Translations under genes and position numbers: made by a program
Shown: positions 39,690 through 47,750 of the stretch, piece after piece
Position numbering within the stretch: the stretch's first letter is position 1
Layout of the letters: every line of letters begins with the position of its first letter
The notes under the pieces: model-generated
Told to the model about the DNA's origin: nothing
Databases searched by the model: none
Seen by the model: the letters and a program-made list of their open reading frames with translations, nothing else
NCBI RefSeq assembly: GCF_011193355.1
Contig: NZ_CP049780.1
Span: 2,394,556-2,458,555 of the forward strand
Length of the DNA: 64,000 nucleotides
Reading direction: 5' to 3'
DNA from: Streptomyces sp. JB150
Lineage (GTDB): Bacteria; Actinomycetota; Actinomycetes; Streptomycetales; Streptomycetaceae

Positions 39690-40159
39690 CGCAGCGTCAC
39701 CGTCCGGATCGTGATGCCGGGGGTGGGTGCGGTGCGGGCATGGTCGGCGACTTCGCGCATCGTCTCGGCCCAGCTCGGTGACAGGTGGCGGGGCCTCTGC
39801 CCGTTCAGGGCCTTGAAGACGTCGCCGTGAACCGTGTCGAGGGCGTCCACGGGCTGCGGCAGCGAGCAGATCTCCGACAGGCCCAGCGGCGTGTTGCCAG
39901 GGTTCCAGCCGGTGAAGACGACCGGGCCCGCGTAGGGCTGCAACGGCGCGCCGAAGGCGGCCAGCACGCAGGACCCGATGACGTTGCGGGGGTAGCGGGC
40001 CGGGTAGTACAGGCCCACGTCGTTCACGAACGCGGCGACGGCGAGCGACGGATGCAGCCGCACCCGGTCCTTGCCCTCCGGGCCGATCACGTCGTCCCAG
40101 TCGAGGTCGCCGTCGTGCTGGGTGAGTTCGCCGTCCGAGGCGATGACCGCGTACCTCAT
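39686..40159 (-). CDS. Hypothetical protein (DUF3846-like layout)
   Basis: 157 residues from ATG 40159 (ATGA overlap). MRYAVIASDGELTQHDGDLD, DDVIGPEGKDRVRLHPSLAV, AAFVNDVGLYYPARYPRNVI, TGWNPGNTPLGLSEICSL. The short gene product starts like DUF3846/anti-restriction-adjacent small proteins giving VNDxG and YPRN segments; assignment is weak. Confidence 0.55.
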   Translation of the reverse strand: MRYAVIASDGELTQHDGDLDWDDVIGPEGKDRVRLHPSLAVAAFVNDVGLYYPARYPRNVIGSCVLAAFGAPLQPYAGPVVFTGWNPGNTPLGLSEICSLPQPVDALDTVHGDVFKALNGQRPRHLSPSWAETMREVADHARTAPTPGITIRTVTLR

Positions 40160-40524
40160 CGGCGGCCACCGATCCGGGCCTTGTTGCCGGGCCGGTTCAC
40201 GGCCGGGGCGCTGCCACGGCGGATCTTGGCGACGGGCACCCAGACGCGCCAGACGAGGTCGTACTCGTTGTCCCAGGTGGCGAAGACCATCGGGGTGTCG
40301 TGCCACTCTCCTCCGAGGCACACAGCGGTGGGCCGTCCGTTGAACATGCCGGGGACGTGGTCGGGCTGGTCCAGGGCGACGGTGCCCTCACGGCCGCAGG
40401 CGTGGACGATGCGTGAGCCGACCGGGAACTGCTCGGCGAGCGAGATGAGGCGCGCACGCGTCTCGCCCCACGGGTAGCTGGAGGGGACAACGCTGCCCCG
40501 GTAGTCGAGCGTGCGGGCGGTCAT
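40156..40524 (-). CDS. Hypothetical beta-rich protein
   Basis: 122 residues from ATG 40524 (ATGA overlap). YPWGETRARLISLAEQFPVG, SRIVHACGREGTVALDQPDH, TWDNEYDLVWRVWVPVAKIR; an SH3-like strand pattern. Common small actinophage type, role unknown. Confidence 0.55.
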   Translation of the reverse strand: MTARTLDYRGSVVPSSYPWGETRARLISLAEQFPVGSRIVHACGREGTVALDQPDHVPGMFNGRPTAVCLGGEWHDTPMVFATWDNEYDLVWRVWVPVAKIRRGSAPAVNRPGNKARIGGRR

Positions 40525-41180
40525 GACGCTGCCCTCTCTGTGGTGTCGGTGGTGCCGAGGTAGCGGGCGCGGACTCCGTGTTCGCCGTCCTCGGTGAAGG
40601 CCTCGGCCTCCCACATCCCGGCGGGCCGGAAGGCCTTGAAGGCTCCGCTGCGCAGCCGGTAGGCGCTCTGCCGCGCGGTGGGACCGCTGTCGTAGACGGC
40701 GACGACTCCCCACTCGCCGGGCGTCTCGCGCAGCAGTGCGGCGCGCTCCCGGTAGGTGTTGCGGACCTTGACGGGTGACGGCCGGTGCGGCAGGTCGGGC
40801 ACCGGCACGGAGCCGCGCGGGAACCAGCCGCGTATGAGGCAGACGGCCACGGCCTGGGCAGGCGTGCGGACGCCGAGGCGCCTCATGGCGATCGCCCTGT
40901 ACTTCCTGACCGTCTTGGGCGACAGCATCAGGTCACGGGCGATGGCCGGGCACTCCTTGCCGTTGGCGGTGCCGAGCAGGATCTGGAGCTGGCGGCGGGT
41001 CAGTGGGCAGTCGTCGGCGGGCTCCAGTAGTTCGATCGGCGGGCTCGTGTTGAGCCGGTCGATCTCGGCGAGCAGCAGCCGCACGGTGCGAGTGGCCGGG
41101 GCGGAGGGGTTCCGTTCGGTCGCGGTCCGCAGCTGCGCGAGCAGGCGGGGGCTGAGCGCTTCACCGGTCATGGTGGTCAC
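40521..41180 (-). CDS. LuxR-type HTH regulator
   Basis: 219 residues. Residues about 58-115: PLTRRQLQILLGTANGKECP, AIARDLMLSPKTVRKYRAIA, MRRLGVRTPAQAVAVCLIRG, a GerE/LuxR DNA-binding domain. C-terminal half VRNTYRERAALLRETPGEWG and AEAFTEDGEHGVRARYLG is a separate small domain common in actinophages. May activate early or late transcription. Confidence 0.75.
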   Translation of the reverse strand: MTTMTGEALSPRLLAQLRTATERNPSAPATRTVRLLLAEIDRLNTSPPIELLEPADDCPLTRRQLQILLGTANGKECPAIARDLMLSPKTVRKYRAIAMRRLGVRTPAQAVAVCLIRGWFPRGSVPVPDLPHRPSPVKVRNTYRERAALLRETPGEWGVVAVYDSGPTARQSAYRLRSGAFKAFRPAGMWEAEAFTEDGEHGVRARYLGTTDTTERAAS

Positions 41181-41472
41181 CGCCGCTCTTCTCCAGCTGC
41201 GCCAGGCGCCGCTTGAGCAGCTTGATCTCGTCGCGCTGCCGGGTGACCTCGCCGACGTAGCGGGGCAGGGCCTCGCGGGCGTGCCGGATGAACTGGATGA
41301 CGGGCACCTGGTACTCGCCCGACGCCGTCTCCAGGAAGGAGATCGGGCCGACCGCGTCCGGCGTGCCGTAGTCGTTGGTGATCGGCGCCCAGGGGCCGTT
41401 CGGCACGGCCGCGACGGTCTGCTGTGTCAGGCGCAGGTACTCGGGGTCTATCGGCTCGGGCACGGCGGTCAC
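41161..41472 (-). CDS. Hypothetical protein
   Basis: 103 residues from GTG 41472 (GTGA overlap with upstream stop). DPEYLRLTQQTVAAVPNGPW, FLETASGEYQVPVIQFIRHA and a C-terminal coiled coil (EVTRQRDEIKLLKRRLAQLE). Widespread Streptomyces/actinophage early small protein; function unknown. Overlaps the LuxR-type gene by 20 bases. Confidence 0.65.
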   Translation of the reverse strand: MTAVPEPIDPEYLRLTQQTVAAVPNGPWAPITNDYGTPDAVGPISFLETASGEYQVPVIQFIRHAREALPRYVGEVTRQRDEIKLLKRRLAQLEKSGGDHHDR

Positions 41473-41750
41473 CAGCCCTGCCCGGCGAGGCGGGCGATCT
41501 CCTTGCGGAGGTAGTCCGTCTCCCACGGGATGCCGTTGGTCGCGTCGCCGTTCAGGACGTCCCGCAGGGTGCCGGTGACCGCGCCGATCCGCATGATGGC
41601 GGTGATGTCGCGCCGGGGGTCGGCGGGCAGGTCCAGGGCTTCCAGGACGGCGGCCAGGAGATCGCGAAGGTCGTCGCGTTCTGTCTCGGCGGTGCTCTTC
41701 CCGCCGCGGACGCGGGGGACGTGTGCGATGCTGGAGTGCATCGGGCCCAC
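41469..41750 (-). CDS. Hypothetical protein
   Basis: 93 residues from GTG 41750 with GAAGGA upstream. ETERDDLRDLLAAVLEALDL, DITAIMRIGAVTGTLRDVLN, WETDYLRKEIARLAGQGW. Resembles small actinophage early proteins. Function unknown. Confidence 0.6.
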   Translation of the reverse strand: MGPMHSSIAHVPRVRGGKSTAETERDDLRDLLAAVLEALDLPADPRRDITAIMRIGAVTGTLRDVLNGDATNGIPWETDYLRKEIARLAGQGW

Positions 41751-41818
41751 CTCGTTCCTTCAGGTGATGGGTGGTTGGGCCGAGGGCTCGCCGGGGGCAC
41801 GGCGGGCCCTCAGTGCGT

Positions 41819-42022
41819 TCAGGCGGCTCGGCGAGCCGTCTGGAAGGCCGGAGCCGTCGGAGCGGCAACCGGTGGAGTGGTGACGGGGAGCAGGGCGCGG
41901 AGGGTGGCCGCAAGCTCGGGCGTCAGCGGGGGCGCGGTGTCGGCGATCCGGCTGGTGAACTCGTCGACGGACTCGCCGGGCCGGATCGTCAGCAGGACCT
42001 CGCGGGTTTCGCCGGTGCCCAT
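41819..42022 (-). CDS. Small protein co-translated with the repressor
   Basis: 67 residues; start ATG shares one base with the repressor stop (TGATG). TREVLLTIRPGESVDEFTSR, PPLTPELAATLRALLPV, then Ala/Pro/Arg-rich. As the next gene in the repressor transcript it may modulate immunity; no family recognised. Confidence 0.6.
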   Translation of the reverse strand: MGTGETREVLLTIRPGESVDEFTSRIADTAPPLTPELAATLRALLPVTTPPVAAPTAPAFQTARRAA

Positions 42023-42264
42023 CAGGCCACGCTCCGGCTCGCCTCGGCGTCGTCCTGGCCGTGGGGCTCGGGGAGCAGCAGGTCGTGGACCTCGCAGCCC
42101 AATATCTCGGCGATCGCCTTGAGGTTCCTCGGCGAGAACCCTGCCGTCCCCTTCTCAACGCTGGAGAGGTGCGACTTGGTCACCCCGGCCTGCCGCGCCA
42201 GGTCGGTAATGCTCAGACCGGCCTCGATCCGACGGCGGCGGAACTCTCGGGGGTCTTCGTTCAT
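42022..42264 (-). CDS. XRE/Cro-CI-type repressor, leaderless
   Basis: 80 residues from ATG 42264. HTH_3 domain: LSITDLARQAGVTKSHLSSV, EKGTAGFSPRNLKAIAEILG. No C-terminal protease/dimerisation domain, so a short repressor. The ATG lies seven bases after a -10 element with no ribosome site, as expected for a leaderless mRNA; the open frame from TTG 42300 is rejected. Divergent from the rightward DNA-binding gene, the usual lysogeny switch layout. Candidate for binding the GTAGAA/TTCTAC operators. Confidence 0.8.
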   Translation of the reverse strand: MNEDPREFRRRRIEAGLSITDLARQAGVTKSHLSSVEKGTAGFSPRNLKAIAEILGCEVHDLLLPEPHGQDDAEASRSVA

Positions 42265-42271
42265 GCATCCG

Positions 42272-42300
42272 ACTGTAGAACTTTGTAGGACTGAGAACAA
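42272..42300 (-). promoter_or_regulatory. Repressor promoter
   Basis: Minus-strand -35 TTGTTC (42300-42295), 17-base spacer, -10 TACAGT (42277-42272). The predicted start site coincides with the repressor ATG (42264), giving a leaderless transcript. The promoter lies inside the 50-bp operator. Confidence 0.65.
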
Positions 42301-42324
42301 GTGGTGAGTCCTACTTCTTTCTAC
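42275..42324. promoter_or_regulatory. Nested 50-bp operator at the lysogeny switch
   Basis: GTAGAA (42275) ... GTAGGACT (42285) ... AGTCCTAC (42307) ... TTCTAC (ends 42324): two pairs of inverted repeats with the same centre (42299.5), half-sites one helical turn (10 bp) apart. Overlaps the repressor promoter. A further TTCTAGAAAGTAGGAG stretch (42379-42394) precedes the rightward gene. Confidence 0.75.
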
Positions 42325-42412
42325 GCCCTGTGGAGAAGTCGTGCACGCCCTCGCGCCGCTTACTGCCGTTCAATAAAGTTCTAGAAAGTAGGAGCGACCA
42401 CGAGGGGGAAAC

Positions 42413-42913
42413 ATGAGGGACCAGCCCCGGGACCACAGCCCACCCGCCCACGGCCAGCTCATCCGCCTCGCCCGCGAGGCGAAGGGCTGGAGCCCCGAAG
42501 TCGCGGCCGGCCACATGCCGTACAAGTTCTCCGGCTCCAGCTGGCGCAACGTCGAGGCCGGGTACCGCGGCGCCGGCGCCAACCGCATCGCAGTTCCAGG
42601 CAAGCCGAGCACCGTGGCGGCCATGGCGCACACCGTCGGCATCACATCCGATCGACTCCAGGAGCACAACCCGGAGGCGGCGGAGATCCTGCGGGAGATG
42701 GAACGTCAGGCGGCGCAGCAGGCCGCCGCGATGCCGCCGGTGCTGAGTTCGGCACCCGCCCACGTGCGGCGGCTGATCGAAGTTGCTCTGGAGGATGTGG
42801 ATCCCGCCGACCGCCCTGAGTTGCTGCGGGAGATGGCGGCCGACTACGAGGCGGTGATGAGGCGCAAGGCGCGGCAGGCCGACCAGTCGCAGCGCTCACG
42901 GCACACCGGCTGA
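42413..42913 (+). CDS. Rightward HTH-like regulator
   Basis: 166 residues from ATG 42413 (GAGGGGGAAAC site). HGQLIRLAREAKGWSPEVAA, GHMPYKFSGSSWRNVEAGYR and KPSTVAAMAHTVGITSDRLQ fit an XRE-like helix-turn-helix with an insertion, as in actinomycete immunity-region regulators. C-terminal helix HVRRLIEVALEDVDPADRPE. Divergent from the short repressor, so a Cro-like or second repressor. Confidence 0.7.
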   Translation: MRDQPRDHSPPAHGQLIRLAREAKGWSPEVAAGHMPYKFSGSSWRNVEAGYRGAGANRIAVPGKPSTVAAMAHTVGITSDRLQEHNPEAAEILREMERQAAQQAAAMPPVLSSAPAHVRRLIEVALEDVDPADRPELLREMAADYEAVMRRKARQADQSQRSRHTG

Positions 42914-42972
42914 TCAGCCGGTCCCCGGATTAGTAGGGAAGGCTTACCTTTCCGCAGGTCAGAGCTTTATAA
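42905..42972 (+). promoter_or_regulatory. Palindromic stop region and promoter for the membrane protein gene
   Basis: ACCGGCTGATCAGCCGGT (42905-42922) is a perfect 18-bp palindrome overlapping the stop of the upstream gene and could weaken read-through. Then TTACCT (42944-42949), a 17-base spacer and TTATAA (42967-42972) form a plausible promoter for the gene at 43095. Confidence 0.45.
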
Positions 42973-43037
42973 CGGAAGTGTCACGTTCCCCGCGAATATG
43001 CGTGACGGCGCGCTGTAACCGGCGCACCATCAATCCC

Positions 43038-43061
43038 TCGTACAAATCCGAACTTGTACGA
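43038..43061. promoter_or_regulatory. TCGTACAA-N8-TTGTACGA operator-like palindrome
   Basis: Perfect 8-bp arms at 43038-43045 and 43054-43061, 34 bases before the ATG at 43095. The same TTGTACGA word occurs at the mid-genome promoter (26331-26338). Suggests a shared binding protein and control of the downstream lysogeny-region gene. Confidence 0.6.
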
Positions 43062-43094
43062 AGCCCGACGCGCACACTCACAGGGGAACGTGGC

Positions 43095-44069
43095 ATGACC
43101 GTGACCATGGTCACGGGTGCGCTCGGCGTAGTCATCATCATCACTGGGGGTCTGTTCTTGCGGCGTCTCCTCGGTGAACTGGCAGCACTCCGTGGCCAGG
43201 TAGCCGAGATGAGGCGACAGATCACAGGGATCGACAGGCAGATGCGCGCCCAGCGAGCCCGAGTGACATTCATCAGCCAGATACTCGCCCACGACGGCGA
43301 GGCCCACGACAGCAACGGCGACCGCCCTCCGGAGCCCGCCGTCGTGAATGGATCCGATCCTCAATGCCCGCGTGACGGGTCTGCACCCGTCCGATGCAAG
43401 CGCCACCTGGGGCTCTACCTCGGAGGAGCGGTCGCAGCCCTGACAACCCTTGGCGCTGCCGCCCGCGACGCAGCCAACACCCACCGCGTCCAGTTCATCG
43501 GCGCGGTCACGAGTGCAGCCGTCGCCACGGCAACCGTCGCCGTTGTCACTGTCCAGCCGTGGTCTGCTGACACCGGCCGGGAACCGTCATCCTCCGCACC
43601 GACAACGAGCCCGACGTCGAACTACCTTCGGCCCGGCACCTTTCCTCCCCGGCCAGCTGACAGCGCCCCACCGGTCTTGAGCCCAAGCCCGAGCCCAACT
43701 CCCTCGGCGGGTGAGACGGAACCCACGCGCAGCCCCTCGCCGTCAGCCAGCGTCTCTCCCCGCTCGCCCAGCCGGACGCCTCCCGGCTTCGTCATGCCAG
43801 TGGGGGAGACGTCCGCTGTCGTCGAATCTCCTGCACCTTCGCCTGAGCCGAGCGAAGAGCCGGAGCGGGTGCCGGCCGACGGCAGGGTCCCGGACAGTTC
43901 TCCCCCGGCGCCGTCTTCGGAACCGCCCGAGCCACCCGCTCCACCGCCCTCGTCGAGCGCGCCCGCGGAGGAAGTGCCTGTGGAGGAAGTCACTGCGGAG
44001 CCCTCATTGCACTTGGTCCTGTCAGCGGCACCACTGCTCGTCACGAGCGTCCGTCTACTGGGCGGCTAG
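43095..44069 (+). CDS. Membrane protein with Pro/Ser-rich tail (lysogeny region)
   Basis: 324 residues from ATG 43095 (AGGGGAAC nearby); an in-frame ATG at 42978 would add 39 residues. TM helix near the start (GALGVVIIITGGLFL), coiled-coil (ELAALRGQVAEMRRQITGID), a Cys pair (DPQCPRDGSAPVRCKRH), hydrophobic segments around residues 105-160 (LYLGGAVAALTTLGAAAR, GAVTSAAVATATVAVVTV), then a long Pro/Ser/Glu-rich tail, and a hydrophobic end. Between repressor and integrase, with own promoter and palindrome, it is likely expressed in lysogens; possible exclusion or surface role. Confidence 0.6.
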   Translation: MTVTMVTGALGVVIIITGGLFLRRLLGELAALRGQVAEMRRQITGIDRQMRAQRARVTFISQILAHDGEAHDSNGDRPPEPAVVNGSDPQCPRDGSAPVRCKRHLGLYLGGAVAALTTLGAAARDAANTHRVQFIGAVTSAAVATATVAVVTVQPWSADTGREPSSSAPTTSPTSNYLRPGTFPPRPADSAPPVLSPSPSPTPSAGETEPTRSPSPSASVSPRSPSRTPPGFVMPVGETSAVVESPAPSPEPSEEPERVPADGRVPDSSPPAPSSEPPEPPAPPPSSSAPAEEVPVEEVTAEPSLHLVLSAAPLLVTSVRLLGG

Positions 44070-45752
44070 CGGTTGCTCCCGGCGCCAGGCCATCCGTTCG
44101 GTCACTGGCGCCGGGTTCCTCCGCACTGGGGACGGCAGAATGCGGACCTCTCCCAGCACCGCTGGTCTCAGCAGTTCCGCAGCGATGGCTCGCTGCTTCT
44201 CGACACCTGCTGCCTGCCACCACGCCACGACGTCCTTGATGGGCTCATCGGGAAGCAGCCCAGCCAGCGGGGCAGGAGCCGTGAGCCTCTTCAACTGGCC
44301 CTCCAGCCGCTCGATGTCCATCTCCAGGTCTTCAATGTCCTCGGTGCGCTGAATGCGGGCCCGCGCCGTCCTCGGCCGGGGCGCGTCCTCGAGCTGCTTC
44401 AGCTCGGCGCGCAGCCGGGCCAGTTCGGCAACGAGCTTCCTCTCCCGGCCATCGGAGTCCGGCCGGTGGCGGATCGCGGCGTGCCGGTCCGGGTCGGCCA
44501 GATACTTCAGGATGACGCCAAGCTGCGGTGGCAGCGGCTCACCCGTCTCGGGATCAACGGGCTCCAGGTCGCCGATGAGGATCCGGTCCACCTCGTCCTT
44601 CTGCACCCACACATGCCCCCGCGGACCGCACTGGTAGCCCACGAGGTCCCGGGCGCCCGCCTTACGCCGCGTCACCACCACCACACCGCTGCTACAGACG
44701 TCGCACTTCATGGTGATCGTGAGCACGTGGCGGATGTGCTCGCCGATGTACTTGCGGCGCGAGGGGTCGGCGAGGATGTCCTGCACGCGCTGGAACAGGG
44801 CTCGCGACACAATGGGCGTCCACCCCTCCCACTGCACCGGGACCAGCGCCCCGTTGTGCTTGCGCAACCCGGCGTAGGCCGGCCGCAGCAGCATCGACCG
44901 CATGTTCTGGGGACTGAACGGGACTCCTGGGACCAGCTCACCGTCGATCACGCGGTCCCTGCTGACGATGCCTCGCTCCTCCCATTCCTTGGAGAGCGCG
45001 TACATCGGCTCGGGCAAGAAACCGTTCTCCGAGGCCGTGTTGGTGTACAGCAGCGGTACGCTCTCGCCGTCGGCCAGGCCGAACCGGTTGTCCTCCACTC
45101 CGGCCACCCGGACGAACAGTTCGGCGACCAGTGGTCCCTCGTTCTCCTCCGGGTACTGGGCGACCGGCCGGGGCCGGCGGTCGATGACCTCGTAGTCGCG
45201 GGCGAAGCCGAAGGACACCTGGCCCTGAGGCCGGCCCTCACGAGCGGCGGAGTTGAGGCCGCGCAGGGTCCTCTTGGACAGGCGGCGCGCTTCCCTCTCC
45301 GCGTCCGCGATACCGGTGATCAGCTCGTGCCGGTCGTTGTAGTTGCGCGGGTTGTAGGTCCGCTCGTGGCTGGTGATGTGGATCAGGTAGCCAGCGGCCT
45401 CGCACAGGTCGACGATCTCGACTCCGCGGCCGGTCTCGCGGGAGAGGCGGGCGATCTCCCACAGGACCAGTACGTCTCCGGCGACCCCGAACTCGCCCGT
45501 GCGCAGGTCGGTCACGAGCTTCTCAAAGTCGTCGCGTTGCTTCCGCGCGAACTTGGAGGCCGATCCGGTGTCCTTGTACGACTCGCCCCACGTCCAGGGA
45601 CCGTGTTCCTGCTCGGCTTCGAGATTGTCGGTGTGCTGGTCCCGGATGCTGCGGGCGGTGCGCCCCTTCCCCTTGGAGACCCGCAGGTACTCGCGCGCAG
45701 TTCGAGCAGCGGCAGAGTGCGCTGGTGCCTCAACAGCCGTCAGTGCGGCCAT
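44055..45752 (-). CDS. Large serine integrase
   Basis: 565 residues. Resolvase domain with catalytic Ser26 in REYLRVSKGKGR, and LVLWEIARLSRETGRGVEIV; recombinase domain with NMRSMLLRPAYAGLRKHNG; zinc-ribbon MKCDVCSSG...YQCGPRGHVWV; coiled-coil (ELARLRAELKQLEDA, IEDLEMDIERLEGQLKRL); C-terminal GEVRILPSPV. Catalyses attP x attB recombination; excision needs a directionality factor. The gene starts about 50 bases from the phage/host junction in comEC. Its 3' end overlaps the convergent membrane-protein gene by 15 bases. Confidence 0.97.
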   Translation of the reverse strand: MAALTAVEAPAHSAAARTAREYLRVSKGKGRTARSIRDQHTDNLEAEQEHGPWTWGESYKDTGSASKFARKQRDDFEKLVTDLRTGEFGVAGDVLVLWEIARLSRETGRGVEIVDLCEAAGYLIHITSHERTYNPRNYNDRHELITGIADAEREARRLSKRTLRGLNSAAREGRPQGQVSFGFARDYEVIDRRPRPVAQYPEENEGPLVAELFVRVAGVEDNRFGLADGESVPLLYTNTASENGFLPEPMYALSKEWEERGIVSRDRVIDGELVPGVPFSPQNMRSMLLRPAYAGLRKHNGALVPVQWEGWTPIVSRALFQRVQDILADPSRRKYIGEHIRHVLTITMKCDVCSSGVVVVTRRKAGARDLVGYQCGPRGHVWVQKDEVDRILIGDLEPVDPETGEPLPPQLGVILKYLADPDRHAAIRHRPDSDGRERKLVAELARLRAELKQLEDAPRPRTARARIQRTEDIEDLEMDIERLEGQLKRLTAPAPLAGLLPDEPIKDVVAWWQAAGVEKQRAIAAELLRPAVLGEVRILPSPVRRNPAPVTERMAWRREQPLAAQ

Positions 45753-45820
45753 GTGTCCCTCCCTGGCTCCTGCCTTCCCAGGCTACAGGGACTAAGGTGA
45801 ATCCGTGGTGGGCGACCTTG
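45753..45820. other. Prophage attachment junction (attL/attR) in comEC
   Basis: ComEC-coding sequence (minus strand) continues to about 45803 (codons for VAHHG), where the family consensus would go on with Ser/Gly-x-x-x-QD; instead phage sequence follows up to the integrase start at 45752. The exact crossover cannot be set without attP or the empty site, but lies near 45795-45820 around GTGGTGGGCGACCTT. Serine integrases share only a very short core. Confidence 0.85.
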
Positions 45821-47524
45821 AGGATGTCGACGCCGCCGATCAGCGCCGCCGCCGGGGTCCGCAGCAGGGCCTGCTGGGCCGGGGGTTCCAGGTCGCCGAG
45901 CAGCAGCATCCGCAGGCCCGCCGTCCGCACCAGCAGGGCGACGCTGGCGTCGTTCGGCCCTTCCGGCGCCGGTGCGGAGGGCGGCGGCCACAGCACCTGC
46001 CAGGACAGGTCTCCGGCGCGCCGCCGCTCCCCGGCGACCGCCCGGGTCACCGGGATCCCCCGCGCGGCGGCCTCGCGCCGGACGAACGCGGCCTGGTCGG
46101 CGGGCTCTTCGTACCCCGTGGTCTGAAGGGCTCCCACCGCGCGCCCGCGCAGCACTCCGGGCAACCCGGCCACATGGTCGGCGTGGAAGTGGGTGAGCAC
46201 GACGAGCGGCACCCGCGTCACGCCCAGTCCGCGCAGGCACCGGTCCACCAGCGCCGGGTCCGGTCCCGCGTCCACCACGACGCCGGTGCCCTCGCCCGCC
46301 GCGAGCACGGTCGCGTCACCCTGTCCCACGTCGCACAAGGCCAGCCGCCAGCCCGGCGGCGGCCATCCGGTGATCACCCGGGTCAGCGGGGGCGGCTGCA
46401 CCACCGCCACCACCAGCAGCAGTCCGCCGGCCAGGCACAGCCAGGGGTGCCGCACCAGCCGCCGCCCCACCACCACGAGGGCCACCGTGACGCACAGCAG
46501 GAGTCCGGCCCCCGCCCAGCTCCCGGGCCAGTCCACCCCCGCGCCGGGCAGTGCCGCCCCGGTGCGGGCGATGCCCGCGATCCACCCGGCGGGCCAGCCC
46601 GCGCACCACGCCAGTGCCTCGGCCACCGGCATCGCCAGCGGTGCCGCCGCCAGCGCGGCGAACCCCAGCACGGTCGCCGGGGCCAGCGCGCACTCCGCGA
46701 GCAGATTGCACGGCACCGCCACCAGGCTCACCCGCGCCGACAGCACCGCCACGACCGGCGCGCACACCGCCTGCGCCGCCGCCGCGGCCGCCAGCGCCTC
46801 CGCCACCCGCGGCGGCACCCCGCGCCGGCCCAGCGCCACGCTCCAGCCGGGCGCGAGCGTGAGCAGCGCCCCGGTCGCCAGCACCGACAGCAGGAAGCCG
46901 TAACTCCGTGACAGCCACGGGTCGTACAGCACCAGCAGCAGCACCGCCGTCGCCAGCGCGGGGATCAGGGACCTGCGGCGTCCGGTGGCCAGGGCGAGCA
47001 GGGTGACCGCCCCGCAGGCGGCGGCCCGCAGCACGCTCGGGTCGGGGCGGCACACCACGACGAACCCCAGGGTGAGCACCCCGCCGAGCACTGCCGTCCC
47101 CCGCAGCGAGATGCCGAGCCGTGGCGCCGGTCCCCGCCGCTCGGCTCGCTGGGCCAGGCCGGGCGGACCCATGAGCAGCGCGAGGACGATGGTGAGGTTG
47201 CTGCCGGACACCGCGAGCGTGTGCGCGAGGTCGGTCTCCTGGAACGCCTCCTCCAGGTCCGGGCCGATCCGCGAGGTGTCTCCGACGACCAGTCCCGGCA
47301 GCAGGGCCCGCGCGTCCGGGCGCAGCCCGTCGGTGGCCTCCCGCAGTCCGCCCCGCAGCCGCCCCGCGAACCGCTGCGCCGCCGACGGCTCCCCGACGAT
47401 CACGGGCGCCGCCCGTCCGCGCACCCGCAGCACGGCCGCGATCCGGTCCCCGCCGACCACGGGCGGCGCGAGCCGTCCGGTCACCCGCACCCGCGTGGAG
47501 GGCAGCAGACCGAGCCACGCGGTC

Positions 47525-47750
47525 GCCGCGGGCCTGCCCTGCCCCGCCTCTGCGATCCCGCGTCCGGGCTCCGGCCCGCCCCCTCCGGGTCCCGACCCGC
47601 CCGGTTCGGGCGTTGCGCCGCCCCCGCCGGTTGCCGCCCCGTCCCCTCCGGTCTCCGCCTCGCCCCGTCCGGGCTTCGGTCCGCCCCGTCCGGTCTCCGC
47701 GCCTCCTCCGCCGGTCTCCGCCCCACCCCCTCCGGGCTCCGGGGCACGTC
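47525..47750 (-). repeat. Gly/Glu-rich low-complexity insertion in comEC
   Basis: About 75 residues made of repeated GGGGAETG, GRGGPKPGRG, GGDGAATG and EPGGSGPGG units, absent from the usual family core. Looks like expansion of GC-rich codons; position is in the extracytoplasmic OB-fold region. Confidence 0.7.

Noticed and set aside
42265..42300. Repressor starting at TTG 42300
   Set aside because: That start lies within the operator/promoter; the ATG at 42264 gives a normal HTH protein and fits a leaderless transcript.
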